From assembly GCA_002245135.1 (NCBI GenBank), contig NGBS01001213.1:1-39538 (forward strand): DNA of 39,538 bases, in the 5' to 3' direction. The stretch comes from Proteromonas lacertae. Lineage: Eukaryota > Sar > Bigyra > Opalinata > Proteromonadidae. Of the stretch, positions 24,644 through 34,495 are shown piece after piece. The number at the start of each line of letters is the position of its first letter. Within the stretch, counting starts at the first letter, position 1. Made by a program: the position numbers and the translations under genes. The notes beneath the pieces are model-generated. The model made no database searches, was not told the DNA's origin, and saw nothing but the letters and a program-made list of their open reading frames with translations.

Positions 24644-26535
24644 TTATGCTAATAATAATTCCTCTTTTAACATTTTTGCTCTTTCATCTTTCAACATAAA
24701 ATATTTTACACATGCAAATACAATACTCAACACTACAGCAACTGATACCACAGTAATAATGATTGGCAAGGATATATTATTCTTTTTGTTGTTATTATCA
24801 TCATCAAATTTACATACATCAACATTTGCATCATAATATATAAAGAAATTCTATTGTAATTACAATTAATAAATAACATACAACAGAATATGGTTCTGCA
24901 GTCAGAGTTCCATTCATTTCTTTCTTTTCTACTTCATCAATACTTCCATCATCATTTATAGTGAATAATTTATTGTTTAAATTAATATCTTTACTATCTA
25001 ATCTGTCACTATTCAATTACAACAACAACAATAAATTAAAGAAAAAATATATGAAAGTAAGGAATAAAATAATAAAATGATATTTTATATTCATATCTAT
25101 TACTCTCCAAATTAATAATAGAATTATCATATGCATTTATTTCTACACTTTTATCATTCAAATTCATTACAACCACTACTATTCCACCACTAAATTCTTT
25201 CGAACAATCACTATAAACTCGAGTATATTCATCATTACTATAACTCGATAATACTTTATCACCTACTAACTTTTTATATAAATATAATATATAATAATCA
25301 GGTCTTGGTATATGGCTTTTTTCATTAGAAATTAAACTATAATATCCACCTACTAATGTTTGTCTGAAATTCATTTTTATTCCAATTTCAGCTAATGAAC
25401 TTAATTCATCAATATAATATAATGTATTTACATATCGATCACTGATATTTTCTTTTCCACTCATTGCAATTGAAGCTCCTTCACCCATACAGACGATTGT
25501 TTTTGGATTATACTCATTTACTAACTATTTCATTATATTACAAATAATTTATCATACTCTGGATGCTAATTCAGCTTTATTTCTATGTTTATTATGGAAT
25601 TCAGGTTTTAACATTTTATTCAATATATCATCATCTGTTCCATTTATATCATCTATAATTTAATAAAAATATAATTATATACAATTATGATAAGTAAAAA
25701 TATCCAAATTAAACTCTGAAGATATTAAAAATGGTCTTACAAATTCTTCATTTACATTATAAACATCAGCTCCAATCAGTTTTGGCTTTATGTTTGAGTC
25801 TTTCCATAACCTATTTAACTCATTGGACAGTATTTTATAATCTTCAATCATCTCGCCTACTGATAATATTATATCATTCTGATTACCTAATTCAAACCCA
25901 TAAATCATTCCATTTTCTACATATTTCTTTTCTTTTATATGATTAAGTAAATCGAATGTATTTTTATAATCCCATTTATTGTAGTTATATTTCTCATTGT
26001 CAAATCGTCCAATTAATTCATTTAATCCTAATATTAATTTACAATCTACTTCTTTACAGAAGTTGACTAATTCTTCTAATCTTGTAGTTGTTAAGCAATA
26101 ATCACCTGGACAGGCAAACGTTAAATTTAATAGTCTAAAACTAATAATACTATAAATATACTCCATTGTGGGTGAATTAGGAAAGTCATAAATCCAGAAA
26201 TTTCCTAATGTACCCCCAATTCTTAAATACGATGGTGACAATTCTATTAAATTGATAATAGTAACATCATAATACGCTTAGCGAGTGTTTTCAACTTAAG
26301 ATCACTTAAATCGATGAATAAAGCACTAGCATCTTTCCAACTAGGTGGTTGACCAATCACTGGTTGCCATAAGTCAAGTGTATATGATGCATATCTTTCA
26401 TCCACTGTGTGTGACACATAACTTGTTTTTATATCAATTTTCACTCCATACTATATAAATAATACTCTATTTTGATACCACTAGTGATGAGATAGTGAAA
26501 ATAAGAGAAAAAGTGAAGAAATAGTTTTTAAACAT
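24644..26535 (-). CDS. GH79 (heparanase family) membrane-anchored protein, acid/base Glu replaced by Gln
   Basis: Eight exons sum exactly to 547 residues. Residues 1-19 are a signal peptide (MFKNYFFTFSLIFTISSLV). The GH79 landmarks are in order: DERYASYTLDLWQPVIGQ, LSPSYLRIGGTLGNFWIYDF, KLILGLNELIGR, then GFELGNQND, where the family has GNE with the catalytic acid/base. The nucleophile region VCMGEGASIAMSG keeps its Glu. Next come NFRQTLVGGYYSLI and the C-terminal beta domain (RYEYK...RLDSKDINLNN). A final helix (IIITVVSVAVVLSIVFACV) anchors it in the membrane. Family enzymes cleave beta-glucuronides of glycans. The Glu-to-Gln change at about residue 189 (codon 25879-25881) suggests a binding protein or a strongly reduced enzyme. 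One intron (25017-25083) is not GT-AG. Confidence 0.85.
25017..25083 (-). other. Candidate minor-type (AT-AA or AT-AC) intron in the GH79 gene
   Basis: The GH79 frame must be spliced between RYEYK and RLDSKDINLNN, yet no fitting GT donor lies there. An intron starting ATATCATTTT and ending GTAA (67 nt), or ending in AC at 25005, keeps the frame. It contains TTTCTTTAATTT. Compare the intron at 30970-31018. Confidence 0.45.
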
Positions 26536-26560
26536 CAGATATGGAACAACAATCAAAAAA

Positions 26561-26572
26561 GATTATCAAACC
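26561..26572 (-). promoter_or_regulatory. GGTTTGAT motif (candidate promoter element)
   Basis: GGTTTGATAATC on the minus strand, 26-37 bases before the GH79 ATG, in the 94-base gap shared with the divergent SPATA17 gene. A variant of the GGCTTGATT motif. Confidence 0.25.
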
Positions 26573-26629
26573 ATTATCAAATCACTTTATCCGTTTTAAT
26601 TTTACTTAATTGAATAACTAGTGAAATAG

Positions 26630-27624
26630 ATGTGTGAGTTCTTTGATATTTTGAGTCAAAGACAGTCCATCTTGGACGAACTTAAAGAAGAAATATCGTA
26701 TAGTTATGAGTTATAATTGAATTAGTATTGCCGAAGAGAGAAAAGAGATGGAAATTCTAGCTGCTACAAATATACAAAGATGTTTTAAAGGACATGTGGT
26801 AAGAAAACTAATAAATGAACAAAATGCAGCTGCAATACAAATACAAAGATTAGCAAGATCTCTACTTGCTAGAGCATTTGTCAAGAATATAAGAGAACAA
26901 AAATTACAATATGAACAAACAATCTACTACCATTATATGTCAATATTAATACAAAAAGTGTTTAGAGCCTATTATTCTAGGCGATACATTCATGATTTCT
27001 ATGCTAGAAAACATTATATTGAAACAGTTGTTCAAACTAGTAATGATCTTAAAGATAAGATGGCTAAACACCTTGAAATACAATTAGAAGTATTATTTAT
27101 AATTATTTTTATCTATTTTTAATATATATAGAGAACTTATGAAGAAGATGCATTAAAACGACAAAAGGAATTTGAATATGTCACTTCCAACCTTCATCAC
27201 TTGGTTTCTACTAAGACAATTAGTGGAATTTATAATTCTCCGTTCTTAGCAAATCAAGGTGGAGTATATATATTTAATTTTAATTAATTACTAGGTTACA
27301 ACATATGGTCAACCAGTAGAAGGTTGTATAAAAACATCAACAATAAAAGCAGTTAGAAATACATTAAAACACCATAGAAAATCACTCAAGCCATATCAAT
27401 ATAATCCTTCTCCAAATTCTCATTTAACATTACGTCAAACAGCTCCATGGGGTATAGTAGAGAAAGAGACAAGAATAGATACTAAATTTAGTAAAATAAA
27501 ACGAATTACTCCTAGAGATTTTGTTGCAGGAACAAAAATACATTATCCGTTAGGTGAGAAGACTATTTTAGAATCAGATCCTTTTATTGATCCATGGAAA
27601 ATACCACAAGCAACAAAATCATAG
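26630..27624 (+). CDS. SPATA17: SPATA17-like IQ-motif axonemal protein
   Basis: Four exons (26630-26697, 26726-27089, 27132-27263, 27295-27624) separated by introns of 28, 42 and 31 nt give exactly 297 residues. Three IQ motifs lie at about residues 37-125: AATNIQRCFKGHVVRK, AAIQIQRLARSLLAR and SILIQKVFRAYYSRR, which would bind calmodulin or a calmodulin-like light chain. Next is YIETVVQTSNDLKDKM and then LVSTKTISGIYNSPF, the signature that sets SPATA17 apart from other IQ proteins. SPATA17 is a conserved axonemal protein linked to the central apparatus of motile cilia. Its presence means this cell builds or once built a motile flagellum. It is divergent from GH79 and convergent with SURF6. 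Confidence 0.88.
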
Positions 27625-27822
27625 AATAAGGATATAATTAAACAGTATTTATATATAAAAATTAAAAAATAGAATGTTTTTTAATTGTTCTTTTTATTTA
27701 ATCATCAATAAATAAATAAACAATAATCTAATAATAGAATTAAAACATATTTTTTAAAATAAAAACAACATAATTTTATTGTGAATATAAATATGTATAA
27801 CAATAACAATAACAACATTTTT

Positions 27823-28829
27823 TTACTTCTTCTGTTTTTTAAAATTATTCTTTTGATTTGGTTTATTTTTACCTTCAAAACCTGCTCTCTTTCTCTTTTC
27901 ACCTCTTTTTTCTTTATCATCTGTTCTATCATCATTTGTTTTTTCTTTATTATTATTGTTTTTACCTTTTTGTTGTTGTTGTTGTTGTTGTTGATATCTT
28001 CTATTCCATTCTTTAGAACTTTTCTTTTTTTTATTCTCTTTTCTTTTTAATGTTTTCTTTAGTAACTTTGGATCATCTTTTATCTTTTCACCAGATGCTC
28101 TTGCTATTGCTTTTTCAAATTCAATATTTTCTATCACTTTTTTTCCTTCTTCTGTCTGTGAAAGCTTTTTCATGTGATTTTGTTTCTTTTCAGCTTCATC
28201 TATGAGCTTTCTGAGATTGACTTTCTTTGGTTTGTAGAGATATGTATCTGATGGAGCATCATCTAATGAAAATTTTGAAAATTGAGTGTGATCAATGACT
28301 TCATCTATTCTAGGGGTTGGTAATAAGTTTGGAGATTTTATTGGATTTATTAAAGGTGATACTTTTATTTTTGGTTTCTTATCTATTTGAAAATTTATAA
28401 TTAATAGTTGAAATACTCTTTTCTGCTGGAGGTGTTGGTATTGATTTTCGTTTAATCGCTAGTTGCTTCATTTTTTCATCAAAAGCTTTTTTATTTCCTG
28501 GTTTATTAGGTGTTATTTTATTATTTTTATTGTCTAATGATAATGATGTGTTGGCTGATTTATTCTTCTGTTTCTTATCGTCTTTTCGTTTATTCTTTTG
28601 ATTCTTCTTATTCTGATTCTTAGATGGCGTTTGGGCTGTATTTTCAGCTTGTTTTTTCTATTTTTAATAGTACATTTGACAATACATAGTGTTGCTTCAC
28701 ATAGGCTGGTATTCTTGAAGATCCTTCATTATCACTTGTGTCATCTGGTATATAATAGTGTTCTTTTGGTATAATATTCACAAGATCATCAAAAAATTGA
28801 CATTCTTTAAGAATGTCTTCTAATTCCAT
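27823..28829 (-). CDS. SURF6/RRP14-like nucleolar ribosome-biogenesis protein
   Basis: Three exons (28829-28686, 28657-28417, 28382-27823) sum to 314 residues. The N-terminus carries FFDDLVNIIPKEHYYIP, the short N-terminal SURF6/RRP14 motif. A long Lys/Asn/Gln-rich linker follows. The C-terminus has the SURF6 core: FEKAIARASGEKIKDDPKLL and KKTLKRKENKKKKSSKEW, then a very basic tail with RAGFEGK, as in yeast Rrp14. A run of Gln codons sits near 27974-27996. The family binds nucleic acid and works in pre-60S and 40S assembly in the nucleolus. Confidence 0.85.
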
Positions 28830-28867
28830 TTACTAAATGATAAAAAAAATAAAGAAATGCAAAATTT

Positions 28868-28879
28868 GGCTTGATTAAA
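28868..28879 (+). promoter_or_regulatory. GGCTTGATT-type motif upstream of SURF6 (reverse orientation)
   Basis: GGCTTGATTAAA, 39 bases before the SURF6 ATG but on the opposite strand from the gene. It matches the 14666 copy over ten bases. Confidence 0.25.
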
Positions 28880-28958
28880 AAACTGTCTAATCATAGTAAA
28901 ATAATTCTTTATTAAATAACAACCAACAAACACATATTTACATAGTCATTTCTTATAT

Positions 28959-31810
28959 TTATAGTTCTGGTTCAGTATGATCAATTTTATACTTAATAAA
29001 ATCTAAAGTATCCTTCATCAATGTCTTTTCATCAATTCTATACTTTATAATTCTCTTCATTACCTCATCACTAGTAATTTCTCTATTTTACATTATATAA
29101 AATAATAATATATACAACAATCTCTTCTCATCTTCAATATTCAATCTATAAGCTCTTTGATATGATCTTAAATATTCATCTAGAGCAACATAAAACTTAT
29201 GATCCTCTTTGCTATATTCCAAATCATTAATAATGCTGAAATAGAATAAGAAATCATCGCTCATTGCTGTATCTGATATACAGAAACTGTGTCCACGTGG
29301 ATCTAAGCCTAATTTCCTGATTTTTTCACTCTTTTTCTATTTATATATAAATAAGAAAAATGAGTATTAATTAGATTTAGAAAAAAAGTGATATATATAT
29401 ATAAATACTCTATATAATGGATCTTTAGGATTAGCATTCAATTGTACATACAAACAATTATGATTATTTATATCCAATGTAAATCCATGATATTCAAAAT
29501 ATATATAATTCGGTTGACCATAATCTTCCAACAACTGTTCGCCCTTTTTAAAATTCCAAGCTGCTTTAGTTTCTGCTACTTTTGTACGATAATTAAACTT
29601 TGTTGTATGTACTCGTCCTTCCGGTAATGGATTTTGACCACAATTTATTGTATCTAACATTGGAACTAAGTGTCTTTCATTATCCCACCAAATTGAACGT
29701 GAATCTAAGATTGCTGTTGCCCATTTGTAATTCTCCCAAGTGTAAACATCTGGTGGAAAATATTGAGGATATACACTGAATATAAGTTCTTGAAAATCTT
29801 GAAATCTTAACATAATCTCTTGTTTGTAGTTGAATATTGGTGTATAGATGAGCGTTTCTTTGATTTCTTTGAGTTGATCATCTGTGTAGTAGAGTGGGAA
29901 TTCTAATTCGTCAGGTTGTGGGAGGATATCGAGATAAGGTCTCCATTTGGAATGAGGATTGATGAATTTCTCATAACTATATTAAATATATATATATAAG
30001 AAGATTAGATAGAAAAAAAAGATTTATATATAAAAGAGTAAAATAATAAGAAAAAATACTTAATAAATAATACATTAAAAAGAATGTCAAATCGGTGGTA
30101 TGATCATGATAATTATAATCATGTTCAATTGTATCTAATACAGGACCAATTGTACTATTTCTAGCCACTAAATAATCCATAATAATCTCATTAGGAACAG
30201 TTAAATAAATATCATTCTCATTCACATCTCTAGTAGTTATAGCACCAATTCTCATTCCAGGAATAGTGGAAACTTCTAAATTATTTATCTTTGGATTGTG
30301 ACTGTTAAACCACTCATTGAATCTTTTCAGCTTAACTTCTAATGGATAGTTTACCTGTTGATATTTTTCTTGATAAGGATGTAATGATGTTTGTAAGATT
30401 TTGCAACTTTCCTTAAGTGTTCGCTTTTGACTAATTCTATATTGAATTGCTAATTTCATATTAATACTCAATTTTTCATCTTTTAATAATTCAAAATCTT
30501 TTTCAATTGTTGTAGGATATTCATCTATTTTTTTCTGTAAATATTGCATTAACATTTGATTTGCTTCATAATGATTGGCTTGTGATGTTTCAGCGAAAAA
30601 GCATTTATATTTCACATCATGTGTGAATTGTCCTTTTCCAATTTCTCTTTTCATTTTAACACACTCTTTTGCTGCTTCACTTGTCATTGTTAATGATAAC
30701 ATATATATCTGTAATGTCTTACGCAATACTTCACTCGATCTAACACACATTTCTTGATAACCTGCCAAGCCAAGTTCAGTAAGTAATAATAACTGTCCTG
30801 AATAGTCAGGATTATCATCTTTTTGTAAATCTGGGTATTTCATCTTTACACAGTCAAATGGATTGTTAATTGGAACAAATCCATGATAATCGATGTAAAG
30901 TGCATTAGTCATATCTCCATAATCTTCAAATGCTTGAGTTTCGAATTGTGTATAACGATCAGCATAGACTTAGAGGAAATTAAAGAAATTTTGAAAATTT
31001 GATTTAAAAAAATGATATAATAAATTTATCATCTCTAATTTGATGGTATTTTCCATAATTTTCACCATCATTTGCTATCCTTACTCTCAAGTCAGAATTA
31101 TAATTAAAAACATCAGCTAAAGGGACTAGATATCGTTTCCCTTCAATTGTCAATGCTCTACTGCAAATAATAGAGATAGCCCAATAATATCTATCAATAG
31201 TAGCATATTGATCAACTAATTCAGGAATATCATTGAAAAAAATTGAAAGAATATTCTTTAGTTTAAATGTCAGAAATTTCTTCTCATAGGATGATTTTTC
31301 TTTCTTTATACTTGTTTTTCTCTCTTCATTCTGTAACGCATCTAATTCTTCATCATTGAAGTAAATTCCAATAGGAACGTGTTCTGGTAGGATTTTGAGA
31401 TAGTCATACCATAAACTTGCATTTTTTCTTGCTGTTTCTCTCATTAAAAACATACTAATGACATCTTCATCTTCTAAACCTGATAATTTGTTTTTCTTAT
31501 CAACTGGAAACATTTTTAATATTGTTTCTTTGCATCTATTAATTCGATATATGTAATTATTATATACATAACACGTTTCATTGGTGCTTCTATTAGAAGA
31601 TCATCTCTATTTACATCCTCAGTTGCTTTAATACCATTACCATATTCTTCTCCGAAATTTTCAACTGTGATCTTTGGATGTTTGACTATGTTAGTAAAAT
31701 AGTTTAGTAATTATACATTTTTCATCATCCAACCATCTTAAAAAATCTTTAACTCCTTCATCCTCACACAAAATTAATGTGCACAGTGATAATAATAAGA
31801 ATAAATGCAT
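28959..31810 (-). CDS. Dual SET-domain (SETD3/Rubisco-LSMT-like) protein with signal peptide
   Basis: Seven exons sum exactly to 845 residues. Residues 1-16 look like a signal peptide (MHLFLLLSLCTLILCE). First SET module: KITVENFGEEYGNGIKATED, NASLWYDYLKILPEH, the SET-I and post motif RYLVPLADVFNYNSD, and FEDYGDMTNALYIDYHGFV, followed by an LSMT-type substrate-binding helical domain. A second complete module starts at PGMRIGAITTRDVNEND, with KWRPYLDILPQPDELEFPLYY, RHLVPMLDTINCGQNP and LLEDYGQPNYIYFEYHGF. The classic NH pair of the SET AdoMet site reads NY and NC in the two copies. The family methylates Lys or His on Rubisco, actin and other proteins, normally in plastid, cytosol or nucleus. 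A secreted tandem form is unusual. Introns: 31716-31686, 31567-31536, 31018-30970 (non-GT), 30073-29977, 29408-29337, 29115-29083. Confidence 0.85.
30970..31018 (-). other. Candidate minor-type (AT-AA) intron in the dual-SET gene
   Basis: The first SET module reads ...HQIRDDKFI and resumes at YADRYTQFETQAFEDYG. No GT lies in the gap on this strand. A 49-nt intron ATATCATTTT...CTCTAA restores the family pattern and makes the whole 845-codon frame close. It also holds TTTCTTTAATTT near its 3' end, like a U12 branch site. Confidence 0.45.
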
Positions 31811-32008
31811 TTTTTCAATTGGGTTGAATTTAATGAAAAATAATACCCATGTGTTTTTCATAAACCAGAATATTAAAAAATCATTTCATTCACTAAACAA
31901 AACAAATTATACATAAAACAATTCTTTAATATTACATTTTATTTTTTATAAATATGATTTTATGTTAAAGATTATATCACTAACAATATGTGTTATTTTA
32001 GATAAAAA

Positions 32009-32257
32009 TCAAACTTTATCAGTAGACAATGCACCACCAACATCATCTCCACCAATATAATCAAATCCAATCAATTGCTCTTCCCATTCTGTGTCCAATC
32101 TCTGTAATTTTGGTTCAAAAGGCCTGTTATCATGAGAAACAGAACGAAGATCTTTCTCATCAACATTTATATATTATAGAGGATATGAATAAACAGGATA
32201 TTTAGTGTTCCTATACCCAAAATATCCAGTTCTGTTGAATAATTTTGCGGAAAAGTT
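32009..32257 (-). pseudogene. Remnant of an unrecognised small protein gene
   Basis: On the minus strand a protein-like stretch reads KLFNRTGYFGYRNTKYPVYS, then one in-frame stop, then VDEKDLRSVSHDNRPFEPK and LDTEWEEQLIGFDYIGG to a final stop. Its composition is like a real globular protein and unlike the Asn/Lys-rich genes to its right. No start and no local-type intron bypasses the internal stop. I do not recognise the family. It lies between the last clear host gene and the telomere-like repeat. Confidence 0.35.
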
Positions 32258-32350
32258 CTACATCATAATCAGTATAGCTGTACAAATCTATAGTTTTTCT
32301 CTACAGTAGCAAAGCCCCGTAGTAGAACAGCTCACTACATCTATAAGTCA

Positions 32351-32366
32351 CTAACCCTAACCCTAG
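32351..32366. repeat. Short interstitial telomere-like repeat (TTAGGG type)
   Basis: CTAACCCTAACCCTAG, about two and a half CCCTAA units, in a locally GC-richer patch (about 32310-32370). It is flanked by CTAAC and GTTAG, which can pair. In DNA this AT-rich it stands out. It sits at the border between intron-rich host genes and the zinc-ribbon block. Confidence 0.6.
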
Positions 32367-32567
32367 TTAGATCTATTTAATCATTATTATGTAATTATTT
32401 TTTTATAATATTTGATGCATAAATCATCAAAAACATCAAGAATTTATCAAATGAATGATAAATCATCAAATAAATCAATTTTATTTTAACAATATAAAAA
32501 TTGCATCTTGAATTCATTCGACATTTTCCTGAACTTTTCAGCATAAAATATTTTTTGCTTTATTAAC

Positions 32568-33221
32568 ATGTCTCACTTACATCAAATTGTTTACGTATCT
32601 GATAGTGATAGTGATACAGATAGTGATTATGAGAGAGATATTGATAGTATCTCTAATCCTAAAATCAGAAAAATTTGTAAGACAATTTATTTAGAAGATA
32701 AGGCTGCTGGTATCAAAAGACCAAAATATAGTATAACTTATATTATATTATAATTCATAGGTATACCAGTCACAGGTCGTCCATTCAATCCCTTCAACCC
32801 TTATGGTTTATCTATTAAGATTGAATCACCCAATGGTGAGCCACCAAAAGATGAATCACCATTATACTCACCAACAACTCCACCTGATACAGAATCGAAT
32901 GTTAGGCGTTTAATCAACTTTACTGTTCAAGAGCCTCCTCCACCACAGGACACTTTAACTTATGAGGAGATAAAGAAGCTGAGAAACGAGAGTTTAGTTG
33001 GTAATAGAATTAGAAACGGAAGAAAGAGAGCAAAGGCTGCCAGAGAAGAGTTATCGTTCAAAGCAGCAGCTGACGTAAATTTAGCTTTGGATCTTCAAAG
33101 GTATTATGATACAGTTTTTAAGAAGAAGGAGTTGGAAGATAAGTTGTTTAAGCATCATAACTTAGATACAAAACTGTTGAAGAATATCACTAAGAAGGTA
33201 TTACAGATAAAAAATAATTAA
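32568..33221 (+). CDS. Acidic-then-basic protein, possible bZIP-like DNA-binding protein
   Basis: Two exons (32568-32730, 32761-33221) around a 30-nt GTAT...TAG intron give exactly 207 residues. The N-terminus has a Ser/Asp tract (SDSDSDTDSDYERD). A Pro-rich middle follows (GRPFNPFNPYG and SPLYSPTTPPDT), and then a basic helix NESLVGNRIRNGRKRAKAAREEL that resembles a bZIP basic region. A helix with Leu/Phe spacing follows. A transcription-factor role is only a suggestion; the basic region lacks the full NxxAAxxSR consensus. The intron and balanced codon use group it with the host genes to the left, despite lying right of the telomeric repeat. Confidence 0.6.
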
Positions 33222-33265
33222 CTTTTATTATCAATACTTACTATAATTTGAAATTGTTTTATATT

Positions 33266-33581
33266 GAAAATTCATCTCTCATAGTATGATCTGTATATAT
33301 ATAATCTTTATTATTTTTGATCTATTATATTTGTCTATGTATAAGATTCTATTATTGATAATATCAAGTTAAAAGAAGAAGATTTAATATATTGATGAAA
33401 TAGAAAAATTGAATAATCAGTGAGAAAATTCATCTATCATAGTATGATCTGTATATATATAATCTTTATTATTTTTGATCTATTATATTTGTCTATGTAT
33501 AAGATTCTATTATTGATAATATCAAGTTAAAAGAAGAAGATTTAATATATTGATGAAATAGAAAAATTGAATAATCAGTGA
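33266..33581. repeat. 158-bp tandem duplication, two copies
   Basis: 33266-33423 and 33424-33581 are the same 158 bases with a single difference that I could see (TCTC versus TATC near the start). Such identity means a recent duplication. It carries no ORF. It lies between the 3' end of the spliced gene and the first zinc-ribbon gene. The remaining gap (33222-33265, 33582-33673) is plain AT-rich sequence. Confidence 0.95.
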
Positions 33582-33673
33582 GAACTTTGTTTTGTCTTTA
33601 TTTTATAATTGAATTTTTCGATAAGATTTTCATTTTCTTTTTTCTTGTATTTTTTGATTATTAAAATAAAAGA

Positions 33674-34387
33674 ATGAATCCAATTCTTGAAAATGACTCA
33701 AATACAAATCCATTTGATTTAGAAAGAAGAGATAATAAATGTCGAAAATGTAATCAATATTATCCAATAAATGATTTTATGAATGACAAAGGTAAACAAT
33801 GTCAAATGTGTAGCAAATGCAGAGAAGAAAAAAGAATAAGTGTTTCTAATTATAGAAAAATAAAAAATGAAATATCTGATACTGATATAAAAGATATAAA
33901 TGATGAAAATGATTCAAATACAATTCCTTATAATTTAGTTAGCAGACCTAAAATATGCTCAAGATGTAATAAAAATAAACCAATAGATGATTTTAAGAAT
34001 GAAAAAGGTAAAGAATATAAAATGTGTAGTACTTGCAGAAAATATAAAAGAGAAAAAGCTTCTAATAATATTATAGAAAATGAATTATCTGATATTAATA
34101 TGGAAGATGCAGCTATTGATGATAAATTTAGATGTTTTAACTGTGATGGATGTTATAATGATAAATATAATGCATTTGTTATAAAAGATTTATGTAAAAT
34201 GTGTTTTAAATTTCAACAAAATTATTTATATAATAGAAAGAGATATTCTAATGAAGAATTAAGTGATGATGAACAGAGATGTTATATTTGCAGAAAAATA
34301 AAACACAAAGCAAAGATGCAGTATAATAATAAGTGTCATAAATGTGTAAGACATTATTTGCATAAACTAAATAAAAAAGCTATATAA
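33674..34387 (+). CDS. Multi-zinc-ribbon protein A
   Basis: An intronless 237-residue protein with four cysteine clusters: CRKCNQYYPINDF...CQMCSKC, CSRCNKNKPIDDF...CSTC, a third around CFNCDGC...CKMC, and CYICRKIKHK...CHKC. The first two are close copies of each other and follow the pattern C-x2-C-x(8-10)-F-x(10-14)-C-x2-C-(R/K). Such ribbons are known beside HNH nucleases and in expanded families of giant viruses and some fungi, but no nuclease motif is present here. Likely nucleic-acid or protein binding. Asn, Lys and Ile content is very high. It has relatives at 36969, 37279 and 37706. Confidence 0.75.
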   Translation: MNPILENDSNTNPFDLERRDNKCRKCNQYYPINDFMNDKGKQCQMCSKCREEKRISVSNYRKIKNEISDTDIKDINDENDSNTIPYNLVSRPKICSRCNKNKPIDDFKNEKGKEYKMCSTCRKYKREKASNNIIENELSDINMEDAAIDDKFRCFNCDGCYNDKYNAFVIKDLCKMCFKFQQNYLYNRKRYSNEELSDDEQRCYICRKIKHKAKMQYNNKCHKCVRHYLHKLNKKAI

Positions 34388-34495
34388 CACTTATATAAAA
34401 ACATTGGTTTTCATTTATTCATTTTATTAGTTTCTTTTATATTTTCATATTAATTTCACTAGTCTTTTTCTTACAAACTATTTATTATTTATAAC

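Noticed and set aside
27781-28050. Plus-strand Phe/Leu-rich ORF opposite SURF6
   Set aside because: It is the complement of the Lys-rich SURF6 C-terminus.
32351-32366. A true chromosome end
   Set aside because: Only about two and a half repeat units are present and genes continue for 7 kb to the right, so it is interstitial.
32568-33221. Membership of the intronless zinc-ribbon block
   Set aside because: This gene has a 30-nt GTAT...TAG intron and more balanced codon use, so it groups with the host genes.
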